A stretch of DNA of 64,000 nucleotides from Symbiodinium natans. Lineage: Eukaryota > Sar > Dinophyceae > Suessiales > Symbiodiniaceae. Location: contig CAJNDS010000127.1 in NCBI GenBank assembly GCA_905221605.1, positions 101,001 to 165,000 on the forward strand, read 5' to 3'. Under the pieces are notes generated by a model. The model was not told the DNA's origin, did not search any database, and saw only the letters and a program-made list of their open reading frames with translations. Shown piece after piece: positions 1 to 23,200 of the stretch. Each line of letters begins with the position of its first letter. The first letter of the stretch is position 1. The translations under genes were made by a program, and so were the position numbers.

Positions 1-96
1 TCGTTTTAAGGCTTTGGTTTGCAAGCTTTGCGAGACACGCAGGCACGCGATACGTGGTCTCAGAGGAATTGGTTCTTGCATGCATGATTCGGGGGC

Positions 97-122
97 GGGG
101 GGGGGGGGGGGGGGGGGGGGGG
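97..122. repeat. poly-G tract (26 G)
   Basis: An uninterrupted run of 26 G residues follows GGGGGC. It lies upstream of the derlin start codon. It is the longest of about eight G or C homopolymers in the window and could form a G-quadruplex. The rest of the first 326 bases shows no recognisable coding sequence. Confidence 0.95.
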
Positions 123-326
123 CGGGGCGGCCATTTAAATGGTATGTTGATGTTTGCATGTTGAGCTTGATGCCGCTGCTCTTTGGTATGCAGCAGTAGA
201 ATAGTAGGATAGTATTTGCCAAGCTGTGTCGACAGGCCAGTTCGGCTGTGTATGCGGACATGTTGGATGTTCAGCGTAGGAAGATGTTTGCACATGAGGT
301 GAGCTTTCAGGCTCGTGTGTGCGAGG

Positions 327-2641
327 ATGGAAAACACACCGGAACAATGGTGCCTGGTCTGAAGCTTTATTGATTCTGTGATTGGAAGATATGCCGCTTG
401 CGCTGGTTCCTGTTGCAGGTACAAGAACTTACCCATTTTAACGCGTGTGTTGGCAGGGGCCTCAGTTCGCATTTGCGTCATTCTCGCGATTTGTGTCTGG
501 CCCAGCTTACCGTCATCTTTGGCGTCACCGTCCTCGTGCAGCTGGAGTTCCTGAACCCGGGGCTTTTGTTCCTCAACTGGCCCATGATCATTAACAAGCT
601 GCAGGCCACCTCTTTGCGCACATAGCAACTAGAACGGCCGACAGTTCCCAGATGCAGGTTTGGCGATTGCTGACACCCGCACTTTTCTTTGGCACGTTCA
701 GTTTCCAGTTCTTGTTGCAGATGTGCGCCCGCAGCTCGTGACATGCTTTTTGGTCATAGCACCACCGGCTTGCTGTTTGAGGTACTTCTTCACGTCCTTC
801 TCGTCAAAGTTGGAACAGAACGAGGCCTCAAGTCTTTTCCATCGCATGTATTGAGTTTTGCACGTGGCCTTGATGAAACGGCGTGTACCTGTTCAGAGGT
901 TTTCTCGCAGCCTGGGGACTACCTTTTCTTCCTTCTCGCGCAGATCTTGGCCATCCCACATGTTTGCTATGTTTACAGAGGATTCAATAATCTTTAGCTG
1001 TCGAGATGCTGTCTGCGCAACCATAGATCCGTACCGTGCCAGCTCCTCGATGTCATATCTTTGGCATTGATGTGGCCGAGCGGTTTCCCTACCTTGGGAC
1101 CTCCCCTGGTCTTCGCAATTCTATATTACTGGAGCCGCACGCCTCCCAGACTGCAAGCGTCTGTCAGTTTTGGCCAGATACATGAGGTTGGCTGCATGAG
1201 TAAGGCCGCGAACCCTACGCCAGACTTAGCTTCTTCAGCTTCACCATCCAGGACACTGACTTTAGAGGAACTCCAAAAGGAAGCAGTGTTGACCTCGCGT
1301 GTCTGTCAGGGTTACCAGTTCCCATTCGCGCTGATCTTCTTTCAGTTGCTGATAGGCTGGCCACGATAGGTTTGAGTGGAGCCACCATGCAGTTCAACAA
1401 ACATGAAGGCCCCTATTGTATTGCTTGGACCTTCCTGTCATTGGCCGCTCCGAATTGCATCTGTAAACCAAGACGGGCAGAGTCGGGCAGAGCAATAGTA
1501 TATAATAGTATGGTGATGACGTGTAGACTGTGTAGACCCTTCTCTCCTTGACAGGCGGAAACATTTGGATGGACTTGCTGGGGTTGGCTTCCGGCCACAT
1601 CTACTATTTCCTAGCAGAGGCTGGGAAGCGAGACTTGCAATGTCCCCTGCAACGAACGGCTCTTTGGTTCACGGGGTTGTTGGGGTGGGGGCTTCTGCAG
1701 CCTCTTACAGTAGTCCGTTTGGTGGCTGTCTCAGCAGAGATCCTTTCGTTGGTGATTGTGGCACTGAAGCTTTGCACAACCAAGTGCGATGCATATGTTC
1801 TGTTCCTGTGCATGATAGAGGGATTGTGTTGCGGACTGGCTGGCATATGTTTGCGAATGATTCAGCGCTTGTTTGTTGCGACTTCTTCTGCCCCGCCTCT
1901 GCTTGTCATGCGTTCCGTTTCCCTGGAATTCACAATCTGTTTGACATGCTTGCGTCACGCCATGCTTGGTGGCTTTATGTCTTACAGTATGTGGCTCATT
2001 TACAACTACCTCGTTTCTGTTCTGACGTGGTGGCTTTCCTGAAAGTACAAGCCTCAGTGGGCTTCTGAGTTTGACTGTGAGAGGGGTGTTCTTGTTGTTA
2101 GACTGTCCCTTTGTCTCGCCTGCCTTCGTCTTCAGTATTCCTTATGCTTGCAGACCTCCGCAAGCAAAATTTACATTCGGACTGTGCTTGCTGGCAGGTC
2201 GTGCCACAAGAGTACGGATATGTCCTGGTGAAAACTCCGGCCTTCTTGTCCAACTTCATGGCAAGATATACTGCTCAAGGCCGTCGCATTTACCGACAGG
2301 AAGAGTTTCATCTGGGACGACTTTGATTTTCTCATCTTCATTCGAGGAGTTGCAGCGAACCGGGCGGCAGCACCAGCACGGCCCCAACCCACCAACTTCG
2401 GGGGCGGAGGCCGCGGCCTTGGAGCCCTCAGATATCTGCATGTATGCCGCCAAACCACATGCCATATCACGGGGCCCCAGGCCAGCGGCTGGGTGGCAAC
2501 TGAGAGAGGCTCCGTGAGCGGTTCTCCGAGCGGCTCCGCAAGTGGATCCCTGAATCCTTCGCCCCACCAGCGCGCACGAGTGCTCACGCCAGATGGCGTT
2601 TGCAGGAGGCCACGTAGTTTCTGCACAGGCTCATTCGCTTA
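327..2641 (+). CDS. Derlin (ER-associated degradation membrane protein), multi-exon
   Basis: Derlins are rhomboid-like pseudoproteases of the ER membrane that help retrotranslocate misfolded proteins to the cytosol. The first exon, 327-349, encodes MENTPEQW, completed across a GT-AG intron (350-418) to give WYKNLPILTR, a derlin N terminus. Exon 3 (506-604) gives TVLVQLEFLNPGLLFLNWP, the first membrane segment. Exon 4, from 658, gives VWRLLTPALFFGTFSFQFLL with the conserved WR motif. Later exons include RYFFTSFSSKLEQNE (about 789-850), LVFAILYYWSRTPPR (about 1096-1150), GYQFPFALIFFQLLIG (1313-1360) and IWMDLLGLASGHIYYFLAE (1552-1617), matching the remaining derlin helices. LVKTPAFLSNFM lies near 2230 and a Gly-rich NFGGGGRGLGA tail near 2400. 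The intron at 605-657 starts with GC. The family is clear. The stop at 2639-2641 assumes the tail frame is not spliced again, so the 3' end is uncertain. Confidence 0.87.
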
Positions 2642-2989
2642 AAGGACAGGGAGTATGAGCGCTGCCCAGAATGCATGCAGCTGCTGTTATTGATCGCCGA
2701 ACTGCTTTGACCTGTCGCATAGCTGATCGGCTGAGAGGTCCGAGCCTCACATTTTATTTCTTATGCTGGAACAGTAGTTGGGTCTGAAAGGCTATATACT
2801 GCCGTGCTGTGGCAAAGCCAGGTTTGCGGCATGATAGAAAACGTGTGCCTCGGGGTCTGGGTTCATTTTGCCAAGGGATGACCTTTCGGTCACAACTGCC
2901 ATTGCATGGCTGCAAACTTTGGCCATTTTTGATCCAAAGGTAGTGGATTAGGTCAATTTTCCCCCTCGCAGGGCCCGTTTAGGAGAAGC
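2642..2989 (+). other. derlin-COX17 intergenic spacer
   Basis: This 348-base spacer contains no recognisable exon. GCCATTTTTGATCCAAAG near 2922 loosely resembles the second half of the dinoflagellate spliced leader and lies just 5' of COX17. The match is too imperfect to call. Confidence 0.5.
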
Positions 2990-3643
2990 ATGGGGTCTTC
3001 CGGTTCCAAATCGCAAGAGGCTCGGCAAAGTTCAGGGCCTCAGTGTCTTTCAAAGTCCCAAGGCCTCCCTTCTGCCATCAGCCAGGCTCCACCGGCCAAG
3101 AAGCCGACGATGAAAATGTGCTGCGCCTGCCCAGAGACGAAGGACGGGGCAGCGGGGCATAGCTGGTCTCAGGGTTTAGCGTATGAAGCTTATCAGCCCG
3201 ACGCAGGGGGCGACACCCATCCCAGCAGTGAGCTTCACAAGGGCACCAGATTGTGCGTAGTTGTATGAATATGGCCAAGGGGACGACAGACTAAAGGATC
3301 TGTAATTCGCTAATCCCGATGGCAACGCTGAATCCTATGCGGAGTTGGGGACCGCACCATGAAGCCGCCTAAATGCCCGCACACGAGGAAGTTTCAATAG
3401 ACTGTACATGACAACGCAGCCCCAGTGCACTCTACATTCCGGCGCATGGTGCGATGCACCTTTACGAAAATGCTCCTTCCCGGAGCCCACGTCCATGCAA
3501 CGTCATGCAGCTCACGCCCCCATTGTTTGTTACGCGAGGCCGCCCGGGATGAGTGCATCGCCATGAACGGCGAGGAGAAGTGCAAAGCGTTCATCGAAGC
3601 ACACAAGCAATGCTTGCGGTCAGAAGGCTTCGAGGTAAAGTGA
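2990..3643 (+). CDS. COX17: Cytochrome c oxidase copper chaperone COX17, two exons
   Basis: COX17 delivers Cu(I) to SCO1 and COX11 in the mitochondrial intermembrane space for cytochrome c oxidase assembly. Exon 1 (2990-3142) encodes 51 residues ending KMCCACPETK. Exon 2 (3539-3643) begins AARDECIAMNGEEKC and ends LRSEGFEVK followed by TGA. Joining ETK to AARDEC gives 85 residues with exactly two CX9C motifs (C47-C57 and C66-C76) after the copper-binding CC pair (44-45), which strongly supports the splice. The 396-nt intron (3143-3538) starts with GA and ends with AG. The N terminus is about 20 residues longer than in typical 63-70 residue COX17 proteins. It starts MGSSGSKS, which resembles an N-myristoylation signal and is unusual for this family. 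The ATG at 2990 is the first in frame. Confidence 0.93.
3143..3538 (+). other. COX17 intron with GA donor
   Basis: The CX9C spacing fixes the splice to within one base. The intron is 396 nt, starts GACGGG and ends GCGAG. Shifting the junction left by one base keeps the protein but gives a GG donor, so no GT donor is possible here. GA donors have been reported in dinoflagellate nuclear genes. Confidence 0.8.
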
Positions 3644-4337
3644 CGCTCGAAGATTAGCGGCTCGCTTTGAAACAACAACATTTTGCCCAGGCCATTTAAG
3701 ATTAAATGGGGAGGCTTGTGTAGGCATCCTGGTAAGACTGGAAATAAATTCAAGACATTGGAAGGCTTCTTAGTTATTCGCTCACACGATGGCAGGTGAA
3801 GATATGGTTGGAGGTGCAGGTGCGCATGGTGCACCGAGAAACGGAAAAGGGTGAGTACATGTGTGTACATGTGTGTACCAACAAAGGTACGTTTCGAACA
3901 CCCACACCAGACCAGAATGTAGGCCGATTGCTGGTCCTCTGGTTGCAGTGTAGCAGTTGGCAGAGGACTGTAAGCAAGGCCAGAAGCGAAACAGACGAAT
4001 TTTGGGGCATGCGTTTGTTCGCAAGCTGTCCTGAAAGTGCTGCGCGGCACTGACAGCATGCCGAGTTCGAGCACCATGCGACCCCCTGAACTCACTGCAG
4101 CATTTGGCTCAAAGCATCCTTGTCCCAGGCAGCCTTGCTGTAGCTTCCCAGTTGCAGAAATGTGTTGGCGAAGGACCAGTGCAGCAGATCCAGAAAGTGT
4201 TTCGGGCCATCCAAGGCTAATGAGGCCATCACGAGCAGAGCCTCCTTTTGCCCCGCCCCCACGTCAAGCGCTTATTTCAAGAAGAAAAGCTTCTTGCAAT
4301 GTTCGAGTCGATTTCATGTGCAAGGAGGTGCTGCAAC

Positions 4338-4545
4338 ACTAACCCTACCGTCTAAATCCTAAACCTTGCGGCAGCGAGAGAGGGCGAGTGCAAGAGTCGA
4401 AGCCCTACAGTCCAAGACCCAAAGCCTTAAAAGCCGTAGAGCAGCCCTGAAAGCCCTAAACCCCCAATCCCCAAAACCCTAAAGCCCAAGCTACTAAACC
4501 TTAAAAACCTCAGCCGAGACCCAAAACCCTGCCACCAGAACGCAG
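4338..4545. repeat. degenerate telomere-like tract (CCTAAA/CCCTAAA)
   Basis: The stretch is built from variants of the plant/alveolate-type telomere word: CTAACCCTA, TCCTAAACC, CCCTAAACCC, AACCCTAAAGCCC and AAAACCCTG. Units are imperfect and separated by short spacers, so this looks like decayed interstitial telomeric sequence. Confidence 0.6.
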
Positions 4546-4563
4546 GGGGCGGATATGACGGGA

Positions 4564-4577
4564 GGGGGGGGGGGGGG
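4564..4577. repeat. poly-G tract (14 G)
   Basis: A G homopolymer follows GGA at the end of the telomere-like tract. Confidence 0.9.
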
Positions 4578-4639
4578 CCTGCCTTTTCTGATCCTTTATG
4601 CATGGCCTGAAGTAGGTTGAAGTCTTGCCGAGGCCCTGA

Positions 4640-16310
<11,671 letters not shown>

Positions 16311-17258
16311 CGTGAGTTTTGGACTCTGCAGTCTTGGCAGGAGTGCCATCTCATAGGCTAGTGCGGTCCGGCACCGCTATTTTCCTAAATGCCAGAATTG
16401 ATTTACGCGTTCTCAGACGCAGCATTTTGATGCTGTCCTGCGCGGCTGCGCTGAAAGAGCAATGCGCTGCGCTGCAATGCAATGGAGTTGCAATGCAGTG
16501 CAGTGCAATGCTATGCAGTTTCCATCATAAAGCAAAAAAAGTTGATTCGGTGAACCATCTTCCAGCGCAGATGCCGACAGCCGTTCACGCGTGATGCCTA
16601 AACAGGCGATCAGCCCAAAGGCAGGCTAAGACCACATTAACTCTTTTGACTCTTGAGCTTTAATCTCTTGGAAGAAAATTGTAGCAAGACGACCGCTCTC
16701 AACTCCACTGGTTTCCGTCTGCAAGTTGCCACAAGAAAGCAATGGGTCGACTGCTTTGTCCTATCCTGAGCACTCGAAAGCTTTGGACACCAGAAAGTGG
16801 CAGGCACGCTAAGCAGCCAGGTCAGAGTCAAGAAGCCGCAGGCATCCTTCAGAACACTTGAGAACCCTTACACTCCAGCCAGCCGAAACCAGTCTAAGCT
16901 CATGGCTGCCCATGGCTGTGTGTGCTGTTCCGAATTGTCTGGACACGTACGTGCATGGCACGCAGAGCAAGCAATGGCAACGCCAAGAATAGCCACAAGG
17001 CCACCCGAGTCTGCACAGCAAATGGTCTTTAATGTTCTTGGTCCATGGGTGAGGCGCAGCGTGCAGGGAAGTCTGGCGAACGCTCGAACCGCCGGACTTC
17101 TGAGGAGCATGGATTTCCCTCGATTTTAAAGAGTGGCATGTGACAGCGCGGGGTCAGGGGCTGATAGCCGAATACGACTACAACGGCAGACCGAGAGATA
17201 TTGACATGCACGTTCCCATGTGCTCTTTTGTCGCGTGGTGCTCTGCCGCTATGCCGCT
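16311..17258 (+). other. CPS-DDX10 interval, no confident exon
   Basis: No aspartate transcarbamoylase or dihydroorotase motif is visible. A GCAAT/GCAGT-rich patch lies at 16460-16515. An open stretch at 17118-17220 reads GQGLIAEYDYNGRPRDI and could be a 5' exon of the helicase or a 3' exon of CPS. Neither can be shown. Confidence 0.4.
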
Positions 17259-20200
17259 ATGACTTTTCTGCCTGCGAAGGAGGCAGAAATCAGGTCGCTT
17301 GAAGCACGCATCCGTGCGGAGTGCGGCTCCCGCATCGGTGCGGCGAGCAAGGGAAAGGCGACCCCAGGGCAGGCCCCCCCAACGGCGTGCAACATATCAT
17401 AACATATTGCAACATATTGCAACATCGTGTTATTTCATATGTCGTGTCTTGTCAGGGACCGGCCCTCACTGGCCGTCTCTTCCGCGAGCTGCCAATCTCG
17501 GAACGCACGCTGCGCGGCTTGGAGGTGTCGTTTCTCTCAAAACTCCCCCCCGAATCTTCGATTCCAGCAGCAGTCAGGACAAGGGGGCCAGTTTGACAGA
17601 GTTTGACGGAGGCTTCAAAGTTTGTCAAGATGACAGAGATTCAAAGTGGTGCGATTCCGCTCGCGCTTTCTGGCTCGGCTCCCAGATGCTTCTGACACGA
17701 GAGAGAGAGAGAGCACAGGCACAGAGAGAGAGTCACCAATTTTTGTTCCCCAAGTTGCCAGGGAATTATGTGCACCTGCCCGTCACCCTGCGTTGTTGAT
17801 TGTTGTCCTCTGGCTATTGTTTTTGTTTGTTTTGTTTTTAATTCCTGGGTTTTAGGGCTTAAGGATAAGAATTTGGGGTCTAGGGCTTAGGGCTAGGGGT
17901 TTAGGCCGTTCAAGTTCGGGTTCGTGTAAAGTTTTGGGTCTTAGGGTTTTAGGGTTTAGGGTTTTACGGCTTTTTCTTTCTGACTTGCCTTCTTTCTTTC
18001 ATTTTGCCTCTCGTTGCAGACGACCAAGCCAAAACACCTTACGGTGTCCGCTTGAAGTCGGAGGGTTACATGTCTTGGGGCTTCGGCGGTTGGGAGCGGA
18101 CGATCAATCGAAACTTTTGGCATTCGTTCGCCGACTTGCGCCCTCCTCAGTCCCCACTCTGTCGAGAGGCTGTGGTGTGTGTAATTACCCCGTGTGTGTG
18201 TGTGTGTGTGTGTGTGCGCGCTTGGAGTGCTCTGGAGAGCTGCCGTCCTCTTTCAGGCATCTGCCTCGGAGAGGCCCCCTGTCTAGTACCTGTCAAGTCT
18301 TGAGGTCCTCAGGTGCGAGCAATTCAATTGCCGTTTCTTCCAAGCCTAAGTACTACGAGCATAACAGGTGCACAAACATTCGGCAAAAAGCAAGTCGTAA
18401 TGGCAAACATCGAGGAGACCAGCAAGAGTTCTCTTCCGCGCTCGCCTGCTGAAAATTTTGTTTTGGGAATGCAGGACGCAGGTTCGCGTTCGCTGGGTGT
18501 GGTGCCAGTAATAGCGGCTCATGAACTTCTGGAGCTGGGCTGCTTGGGTCCACTTTAAGGGAGGCGCGTTCGGCGGGCTGTTGGTGCGTCCAGTACAAAT
18601 CCGCCACAAAGTGAATGGTCGCACAATGTCGGGCCAACGGAAGGCTTTACACTGACACTTTACTCCAAATTAGCACTACTTGCGACGTTCACGTGCTGAT
18701 TGACTCACGCAAGCATGATGTTGTGGAAAGCTGGCAAGCAAGTGGTTTGCGCACCGGTGCTAATCCGCTGAGCCCACGCTCAGTCAATCAAGCATCTGCC
18801 ACCAAGGCCGTGACATTTTGGGCGAGGCAAGGACTGGCTCCGGCAAAACGCTGGCATTCCTCGTGCCTGTCATTGAGTGTCTTTACAGGCGCAGGTTTTT
18901 TTTGCTTCAAGCCTGAGAACATGCCAAAGATCAGGCTTCAATCGCAGTTGTCAGCAGAAGCTTCAGGCAAAACTGGTCCAAGATGGATGGTCTTGGTGCC
19001 GTGATTGTCGTGGGCTTGGGGAGCTGATGCGTCTGCTGCGTTTGCACCACAAACTGTCAGTGCTAGGTTTCTCCAACGCGGGAGCTCGCGTACCAAATAT
19101 TTCAGGATGTGGCCTCAGCAGAATGCAAGATATCTGGAGCTTCAACGCATCTCCCGCATGTGCGAGGTCCTTACTAATGTGGGCCAGGAGCATGAGATAT
19201 CAGCAGGCTGTTCAAATGCTGTTCAAACAAGAATCAAGCGCCTTTTGCTTGCCTCTTTTCTCAAATCATTCACCCTGGCAGGTTGCATTGTGGGTGGGCG
19301 CTCTCTTGCCGAGGTGCGTGGCAACATGTGGCAACCTAAAGGAACGAGAGGCTAGGCGTTGACCGTGCCCTGAATTGCGAGGAGCAACATGCCGTCGCCA
19401 GCATGAGTGTCTTGGTGGCTACGCCAGGAAGGCAGGGCATGGCTGGGCAGTGCATTGCCGGGCACTGTGCCTTGAACAATCCTTGAAAGCCTTGAACACA
19501 GTTTTTACAGAAATGTGGGAAGTCACAGGCTTTTGCAGCACTTGGATGAGTCTCCCGGCTTCGACGCGTCTGCCTTGTTGGCTCTGGTCGTCCCGCCACC
19601 CGTTGGCGCTGTCAAGCTGGCGCGTCTCATGCCCGAAGTCTCATGTGCAGGTCATAGACGAAGCCGATCGGATTTTGGACTTCGGCTTTCAGGCACAGCT
19701 GAAGCTGAGATTTGTTCTTGACATCTCAGACAGAACGGACGGGCGCGCGCGCCCACACACACACACACACACGAAGATCGGTTGTCAGCCGGAACCTTTT
19801 TCCACCAATGAAAGCAGCACACGCGCGCACTCGCACACCTGCGCACCCGCACGCGCCCGTGCCAGCACCCGCGCCAGCACCCGCGCCAGCACCAGCGCCA
19901 GCACCAGCCCCATCACATGTTCATGCATGCATGAGAGCGCGCTCGCGCTTGTTTTGACACGTCTTGATAAGCGAGCTGTGAAACAGGAGACAATGCACAA
20001 CATCTTGCAGCACATGCCTACGAATCGCCAGACGTGAAGCCCTCAGGGTGACTTGACTTGGCGGCTTGTTTTGTAGGACCAGAGTTGGGCACAGGCTTCT
20101 CTTCTCTGCCACTCTGCACAGCAGCGTGCACCGACTTGGCCGTGCTGCATTACGGTCTCCGGAGGCAAGCCCTAAGTTCTGTGAATAATTCTAGCGAGAC

Positions 20201-23200
20201 CAGCAGATACTGTAGACTTTTCCCATGTCAATTGTCAATCGATTCAATAGCAATCATGGCCGGTTGCACGGCTGGCTCAGTTCTTTGTTGCCGCATCTTA
20301 CAGCAGCTCATTGCATGATGCCCAGAGGTGGTGTCTGTGCATCACAATGCGAAAAGTCGCACACCTGAAACTCTAAAGCCGCATCCTGAGCCGGCACTAG
20401 CAAGTGACTGCATGAGCAAACGCAGGCAAAAAGTTGCACTTGCCTGCGAGGCAGATTTTCATGGTTGTGCCTTTGGAGAAGAAGGTGGACACGCTGTTTT
20501 CGTTCCTTCGACGCTCTCTCAGCTGGCATAGCCCAAGAATGTCATGAAAGTTGACAACAGCCGGCTTGAATTAAGACAGCTTTAACAGTGGATAGGTGGT
20601 TTTGGCATCGTCGGCTAGCACCAGCAGGGGGGGAAGGGGGGCGGGGGGGGGGGGGGCTCGTGCCGGAAGGTTTGGGGGCGTTGTTCAGTCCCTGGACAGG
20701 GGGCAGCCCAAAGTCACAAACTACGCTCGCAAAACAAGCAGGGCCTTGATCACACAACGCAGGGCTCACAAAACATGCCCTTGACGGCCCTTGCTGCACA
20801 AAACCACAGAGTTGCAAAAGACCTTGCCCTAGCAAGCCTGCAAGCATTTGTTGCCCTTTGCACCCGATTCGGCCCAGCGTAGGAATTTATAAAAGTTTTG
20901 TTCCGTGTCTGAGTTGGTTTTGAGGTTTTTGAGCCCTGAACCCAGCGCCGGTTGTTCATCAGGACTCGCTGAAGGCAGTTAGGTTAGAGGCTACTAGTAA
21001 AGTAATAAAGGACAGTTGCTGGGACAACTGGTGACACTCATATGCATGTGGACAGCCTCAAAACGCACGATTTCCCGTTCCGGTCTGCAGTTTCAAGAGG
21101 CCCCAGAGTTGTTTTGAGATGTTACACCAACTTTGAATAGGTTCCGCAAAGCTCCAGTGATGTTGGCACTCCGTGAGGTTTCCGACAGGTTTCCTACGTG
21201 AATCAAACCGTCGAAGTCGACAAACATGGATGAGGATGTTCTTCAGTTTCCCAAATGGGAGTGCGCTCAAACTTCATAAAACCGGTTCAGTTCTTGAGAC
21301 CCTTGAAATTGCAATCGAGGGTTTGGTTCCCACTTTAGGGGTTGCAAAGAATTTGTTGAGGGTTTAACATGGCTGAACTGTGGAAGAGTTCAATAGGCTT
21401 CCAATTCCACGTATCTGAAAGATGTTAAGGTTTTCTTCTATGAGAAGCTAAATACGTGCTCAAAGCCCCTGGGGTTTGGTCGAAACTTTCAAGGGTCGAA
21501 GGAGAAGGTATCAAGTCACGATAGATCGGTATTTTTTTCGAGCCTTTTAATTGGCGTGATAGGTCGGTTCTGATGTTAGCAAATACCGAGAATAAGAACA
21601 AACATTGAAGCTGACCATTTCTTTCGAAACGGCTATAGTGCTGAAACACCACCCGGTACAACCTAACTAGAGGCCTATGTTAACTGGGCCGTTAACTGTA
21701 CTGGGATGCGAATCGGCATTAACGGTTTTACCGGATTTTCACGCAAGATACATGTTAACACCCAGTGTATTTTGACAGGTATTGATAGGAGGGCAACCGC
21801 GGTCTATTTGACATTTAGCTACAGCTCAAGTCAGCCCGGAATTCCCATGAATTCTACAAGGTTACTTGTACATCGTTCAAGTTATTTTGGAATCTTAGAC
21901 TCATTAAGCTTGTGCTTCACTGAATGTCCCATGGTCTCGCTGTCCGAGCTTTAGGATTGTCGGATTTCAGGAATTGGGCCTATTCCGAAATTCCGAGAGT
22001 TCTAACACCTTGGAATTTCTGGCATCTGTAATGTCAGGTAGCACGTCAAGGAGGTTGGTTGATTGCTTTCCATGATTTCTGTGTGTCCTCGTATGAGTTG
22101 ATGCATGTCGTGTTGTGTTGTGATCCGTGGTGGGGGCGTTCGGGAGAAATCAAGGAGGGCGTAGGTGGGGGGGTTGTGCGGGGTGGGGCATGTGGGGGTT
22201 GGGGGGGGGGGGGGGGGGGGGACGGCCAAGAAAGTTGTTCTGCCGGTCCTGTCAAGATCTTGAGGTCCATGCTCATTGCCTGAGGGTTAGGCTTCGCAAG
22301 TAAGGTCCAGAACCAGATGCTTTGTTTTGTAACATGTCTTTGAGCATGGCTTCGCTGCTTTACGATCAGTGGCTACTGGGTTCTGCGATCCTCATAATGT
22401 GAAACCATGGCCAGTGTGAGTCCAGTGTCTGAGAGGGGGAGTGTGGCGGCATTTAGATTCAGAAGGCCCACAAGGTGCAAGAGGACGTGGGCCTATGTTC
22501 ACCTTGACGGTACATGCACGGCGCGGTATGGCACGTTCTTGGATGTTTACGATCATGGCGACAATGAGATGCCAAGGATCACACTCACAGAAGAAGACGA
22601 TTGTGTTTGTGTCCACCTGCAAGCAAGTCCGGTGTGGGCCACAGAGCCTCACTAGCCAGTCCTGGTGAGCAGTGGTGACTGCATGGCACAGTTCGAACTC
22701 TTCCGACTACGACAAAGGTTTTTCTACGAGGCCTTCAGAAAGTGCTTGGCTTACGAGATCGTACGAGTGCAAGCAGTGGTTTTGTCCATCTTCTTGCTGA
22801 GCTTCCGCTCTGCCAGTGGAAGTTTCTCAGCTAGGCCAGCGCTGCGAAGTTCGAACGTGGGTAAAGTTCTGTTTGTGCATGGTAGCGGTGCGGGATGCGA
22901 CGGTCGTAGTCTGTAGACTGAGAATGGCTTGGAAACGTAGGCCACAGACATAGTGCCAACGTTCTGGACGCGTTTCCGACATCCACACCCTAAAGAATAG
23001 AGGTGCCTCTGGAAGACTAACTCTGTCACAGGCCCCACGTCTCAACTCAATACACGCATGAACAGAACCAACAAGGATCTGTAAAGAATATATCTCCTCC
23101 CTTGGACAGGCTTTCAGGATTTGTGGAGCTCCCAAGGAGGCCTCTTCTGTGTCGGTGTTTAAAAATAGAACCCAGTTTGCTATTTGGAACAGTTGACTAG

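Larger units (their letters stand above)
3644..4639 (+). other. COX17-CPS spacer with telomere-like tract
   Basis: This interval holds no exon I can support. CPS 5' untranslated sequence or early exons may lie here. It has a TTTGGCTCAA stretch near 4103, a degenerate CCCTAAA-rich stretch (4338-4545) and a poly-G run (4564-4577). The 233-residue minus-strand ORF at 3394-4095 overlaps COX17 exon 2 and is not a gene. Confidence 0.5.

Noticed and set aside
3394-4095. 233-codon minus-strand ORF
   Set aside because: It overlaps COX17 exon 2, which is firmly supported by cysteine spacing, and has no recognisable domain.
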